Below, piece by piece: positions 13,158-14,991 of a DNA stretch of 14,991 nucleotides. A program made the position numbers and the translations under genes. The notes below the pieces were generated by a model, which did no database searches, was not told the origin of the DNA, and was given only the letters and a program-made list of their open reading frames with translations. Source of the DNA: an uncultured Eubacteriales bacterium (GTDB taxonomy: Bacteria; Bacillota; Clostridia; Oscillospirales; Oscillospiraceae). Position 1 is the first letter of the stretch. The number at the start of each line of letters is the position of its first letter. Location of the stretch: NCBI GenBank assembly GCA_900545495.1, contig UQZJ01000025.1, positions 1 through 14,991 on the forward strand. Reading direction: 5' to 3'.

Positions 13158-14770
13158 AGCTGAAAGACTTGACAAACGCTGCGATCGCAGGGCTCGATAA
13201 GAAGCTGGAGCGGTTTGACCCCAAGTGGCAGGCGGCCCACGGAAAGGGCGGTCTGCGCAGCCGCTATCAGGACAAGACCGGCATCGCCCGCTATCGGGAA
13301 TGGCGCGGCGTGAAGGACACGTTCGTGGACTACACCGCGTGGCTCAATAACCTGCTGTCCATGGGGAAAATGGTGGTCTCCGCGCCCATCCCCGTTTTGA
13401 AGGGCTTCTGGGAGTACCGGTGGATGGGCTCCTATCTGGGTACCTTCGCCTTTATCGACCGGCTGTTTGAGGGCTTCCGGGATGAGGAGCTGAAGATCGC
13501 CCACATGAATATGCACTGCATCGTCAACAGCCTGACCCGGAAGATCGCGCTGGTATTGGCCAACGACAAGCGGTTGGGCGGCGGCAAGCTGTCGGACCGC
13601 ATTGTACCCATGGACGAGGTGCTGCCGCCGCTGTTTATGACCGGCTTCAAAAACCTCATTCCCATCCCGATCCAGACGCTGCCGGAGTTTATCATCTGCG
13701 ACATCGACCAGCATCTGGAGCCGTACTATATCGACGTGGCGGAGTCCTTCGGTTTGGCGGCGGACGTCTGCTCCCGCTGCTCGGCGGAGACGGGCGTAGC
13801 CATCGACGACGATTTCCCCATCGTGGGCAAGGCGGTGCTGACCACCAATATGCCCTGCAACGCCAGCGAGGCCACCTCCATGTTCCAGCGGCGGCGGTTC
13901 GGCCTGCCGGATTTCCCGGTGACCATGGCCATGATCCACAACGAGCCGGGGGCGCACCCCTACTCCACGCAGGTGTTGAAGGACGCCATCGCCTTTATTG
14001 AGGAGCAGTATGGCGAGAAGTACGACTGGAACGCGCTGTTCGCCCGGGCGGAGCATATGAACGAACAGAACCGCATCGAGTTGGAGAAGTGGGAGCTGTT
14101 CAAGACGCCCTATTCCGCCCTGTGCGGCATTGCCGAGAGCCTGTACCGGCTGTATGGCTGGGCGTCGGTGAATGGGCAGGAGGATCAGTTCACCTACAAC
14201 GACCGCAAGGTGCTGAAGATCATGCTGGACGCCTACCAGCGGCGGCACGAGCCCTTCGGCGGCACCACGCGGCATCGGGCGTTCCTGTGGGGACCGTCGG
14301 CGGTGTACTACACCGACTTCCCCACATGGGTGCAGAACTGCTGGGGCATCAATATCGTGCTGAACATGGACTCCACCATGGGACACAATATGATCTCCAC
14401 CACCGACCCGGAGCAGGCCATTCAGGATCTGGCGCTGTTCTCCGAAAAGGGCGTCATGCGGCATCACGCCGTGGGCGGCTGGGAGAACGTGAACGCTCTG
14501 TGGGAGTGGGCCAAAAAGTTCAACTGCGACATGGTCATCTTCAACGACAACGTGTCCTGCAAGGGCATGAACGGCGTCCACGCGCTGATGGAGGAGCAGG
14601 CCCGCGACCTCGGATTCCACTTCATCTTCCTGGAGCACGATCTGGAGGACTGCCGCACCATCTCCCGCCGGGATATGCGCAACATCATCAATAATTACAT
14701 GACTGTGGTGCTGAACGAAAAGCCGCTGGATGAGACGCTGGTGGACTTCGACGACAGCCTGGCGTGGTAA
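13154..14770 (+). CDS. 2-hydroxyacyl-CoA dehydratase family protein (large, N-terminally extended)
   Basis: A 538-residue relative of the other subunit type. The core dehydratase-like region starts near residue 175 ('LPEFIICDIDQHLEPYYIDV'), with candidate cluster cysteines Cys206/Cys209 (DVCSRCSAETG), Cys235 (NMPCNASEA) and Cys469 (DNVSCKGMNG). Typical subunits are 380-480 residues; this one carries about 170 extra N-terminal residues with aromatic-rich helices ('GFWEYRWMGSYLGTFAF') that I cannot assign. The GTG start at 13154 overlaps the stop of the first gene, so it is translationally coupled. No activator ATPase (HgdC-type) is seen in the window; it could lie downstream or elsewhere. The substrate is unknown; the pair may be a dehydratase or a related radical reductase. 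Confidence 0.83.
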   Translation: MKLKDLTNAAIAGLDKKLERFDPKWQAAHGKGGLRSRYQDKTGIARYREWRGVKDTFVDYTAWLNNLLSMGKMVVSAPIPVLKGFWEYRWMGSYLGTFAFIDRLFEGFRDEELKIAHMNMHCIVNSLTRKIALVLANDKRLGGGKLSDRIVPMDEVLPPLFMTGFKNLIPIPIQTLPEFIICDIDQHLEPYYIDVAESFGLAADVCSRCSAETGVAIDDDFPIVGKAVLTTNMPCNASEATSMFQRRRFGLPDFPVTMAMIHNEPGAHPYSTQVLKDAIAFIEEQYGEKYDWNALFARAEHMNEQNRIELEKWELFKTPYSALCGIAESLYRLYGWASVNGQEDQFTYNDRKVLKIMLDAYQRRHEPFGGTTRHRAFLWGPSAVYYTDFPTWVQNCWGINIVLNMDSTMGHNMISTTDPEQAIQDLALFSEKGVMRHHAVGGWENVNALWEWAKKFNCDMVIFNDNVSCKGMNGVHALMEEQARDLGFHFIFLEHDLEDCRTISRRDMRNIINNYMTVVLNEKPLDETLVDFDDSLAW

Positions 14771-14783
14771 GGAGGGAGAGTAT

Positions 14784-14954
14784 ATGAAATTTATCGGAAA
14801 GCTCCTGAAAACGGTGGTGCTGACGGCCCTTACCCTGTTTGTGAGTACGTTCATCATCTATATGTTCAATCTGGAGAACAAGCTGATCTACAAGGTGATC
14901 TACCCGTTTTTGCAGAAGCACTATAACAGCCAGCGGCGTGACCGCCGCATCTGA
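14784..14954 (+). CDS. Small single-helix membrane protein linked to the dehydratase genes
   Basis: A 56-residue protein: a basic N-terminus MKFIGKLLK, one hydrophobic helix at about residues 10-29 ('TVVLTALTLFVSTFIIYMFN'), then an amphipathic tail rich in Tyr, Lys and Arg ending RRDRRI. ATG 14784 follows GGAGGGAG and is 13 bp after the dehydratase stop, so it belongs to the operon. No family is recognised. The N-in/C-out orientation is uncertain because both ends are basic. It could anchor the soluble enzyme to the membrane or be an unrelated short gene; this is inference. Confidence 0.6.
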   Translation: MKFIGKLLKTVVLTALTLFVSTFIIYMFNLENKLIYKVIYPFLQKHYNSQRRDRRI

Positions 14955-14955
14955 A

Positions 14956-14991
14956 AAAAGCAAAAAAGATACCCGCCGCGAGAGGCGGGGG
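14956..14991 (+). terminator. Probable operon terminator, cut by the window end
   Basis: After the stop, an A-rich stretch (AAAAAAGCAAAAAAG) leads into a hairpin CCCGCC-GCGAGA-GGCGGG. The expected T tract lies beyond the window, so the call is partial. Confidence 0.55.

Noticed and set aside
12983..14857. Long minus-strand open frame opposite the large dehydratase subunit (and another at 11940-13175)
   Set aside because: Same reason: antisense shadow of a high-GC gene; composition is low-complexity and no motif is recognisable.

Overview
The window looks like a chromosomal segment of a gut-type Bacillota (Clostridia, probably the Oscillospiraceae / Flavonifractor-Oscillibacter-like neighbourhood). 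This rests on moderately high GC with strong G/C third positions in most genes, consensus sigma-70 promoters, strong AGGAGG ribosome sites, a 2-hydroxyacyl-CoA dehydratase pair typical of strict anaerobes, and debris of a clostridial integrative conjugative element (ICE). The genus is inference; no rRNA or other marker is present.

Left part (about 1-2,700): a graveyard of mobile DNA. It holds an intact small helix-turn-helix ICE gene, a pair of ICE hairpins, a TnpW-like gene and a 5'-truncated ICE gene on the minus strand. These are followed by the last third of an ABC exporter ATPase, the first ~35 codons of an MptD-like ECF S component, and the C-terminal half of an IS110-family transposase. 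Several pieces are cut where the next begins, so this is a chain of deletions and insertions.

Middle (about 2,900-6,700): a tight four-gene operon encodes a membrane-anchored XRE regulator, a solute-binding lipoprotein and two sugar-type ABC permeases, with no ATPase. It is followed by ~750 bp without a convincing gene. That stretch contains a tandem 11-bp repeat, a perfect 15-bp inverted repeat and the 3' part of a tRNA (probably Arg) with its terminator, most simply read as an integration scar. A short lipoprotein gene follows.

Right part (7,800-14,991): a metal-handling module consists of a CooT-like protein and a His-rich protein on the minus strand, diverging from a CsoR/RcnR/InrS-type repressor with a His-rich N-terminus. 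Next come a flavodoxin-like protein, a basic amphipathic one-helix membrane protein and htpG (Hsp90). A terminator separates these from a second operon of two 2-hydroxyacyl-CoA dehydratase-family subunits and a 56-residue membrane protein; the window ends in what looks like that operon's terminator.

The points most worth a second look are: the metal module, including a 44-nt structured element in the repressor leader; the unusual dehydratase pair, with a long second subunit, no local activator and a linked small membrane protein; the ATPase-less transporter with its transmembrane regulator; and the tRNA-fragment scar. I see no CRISPR array, no rRNA and no intact tRNA.
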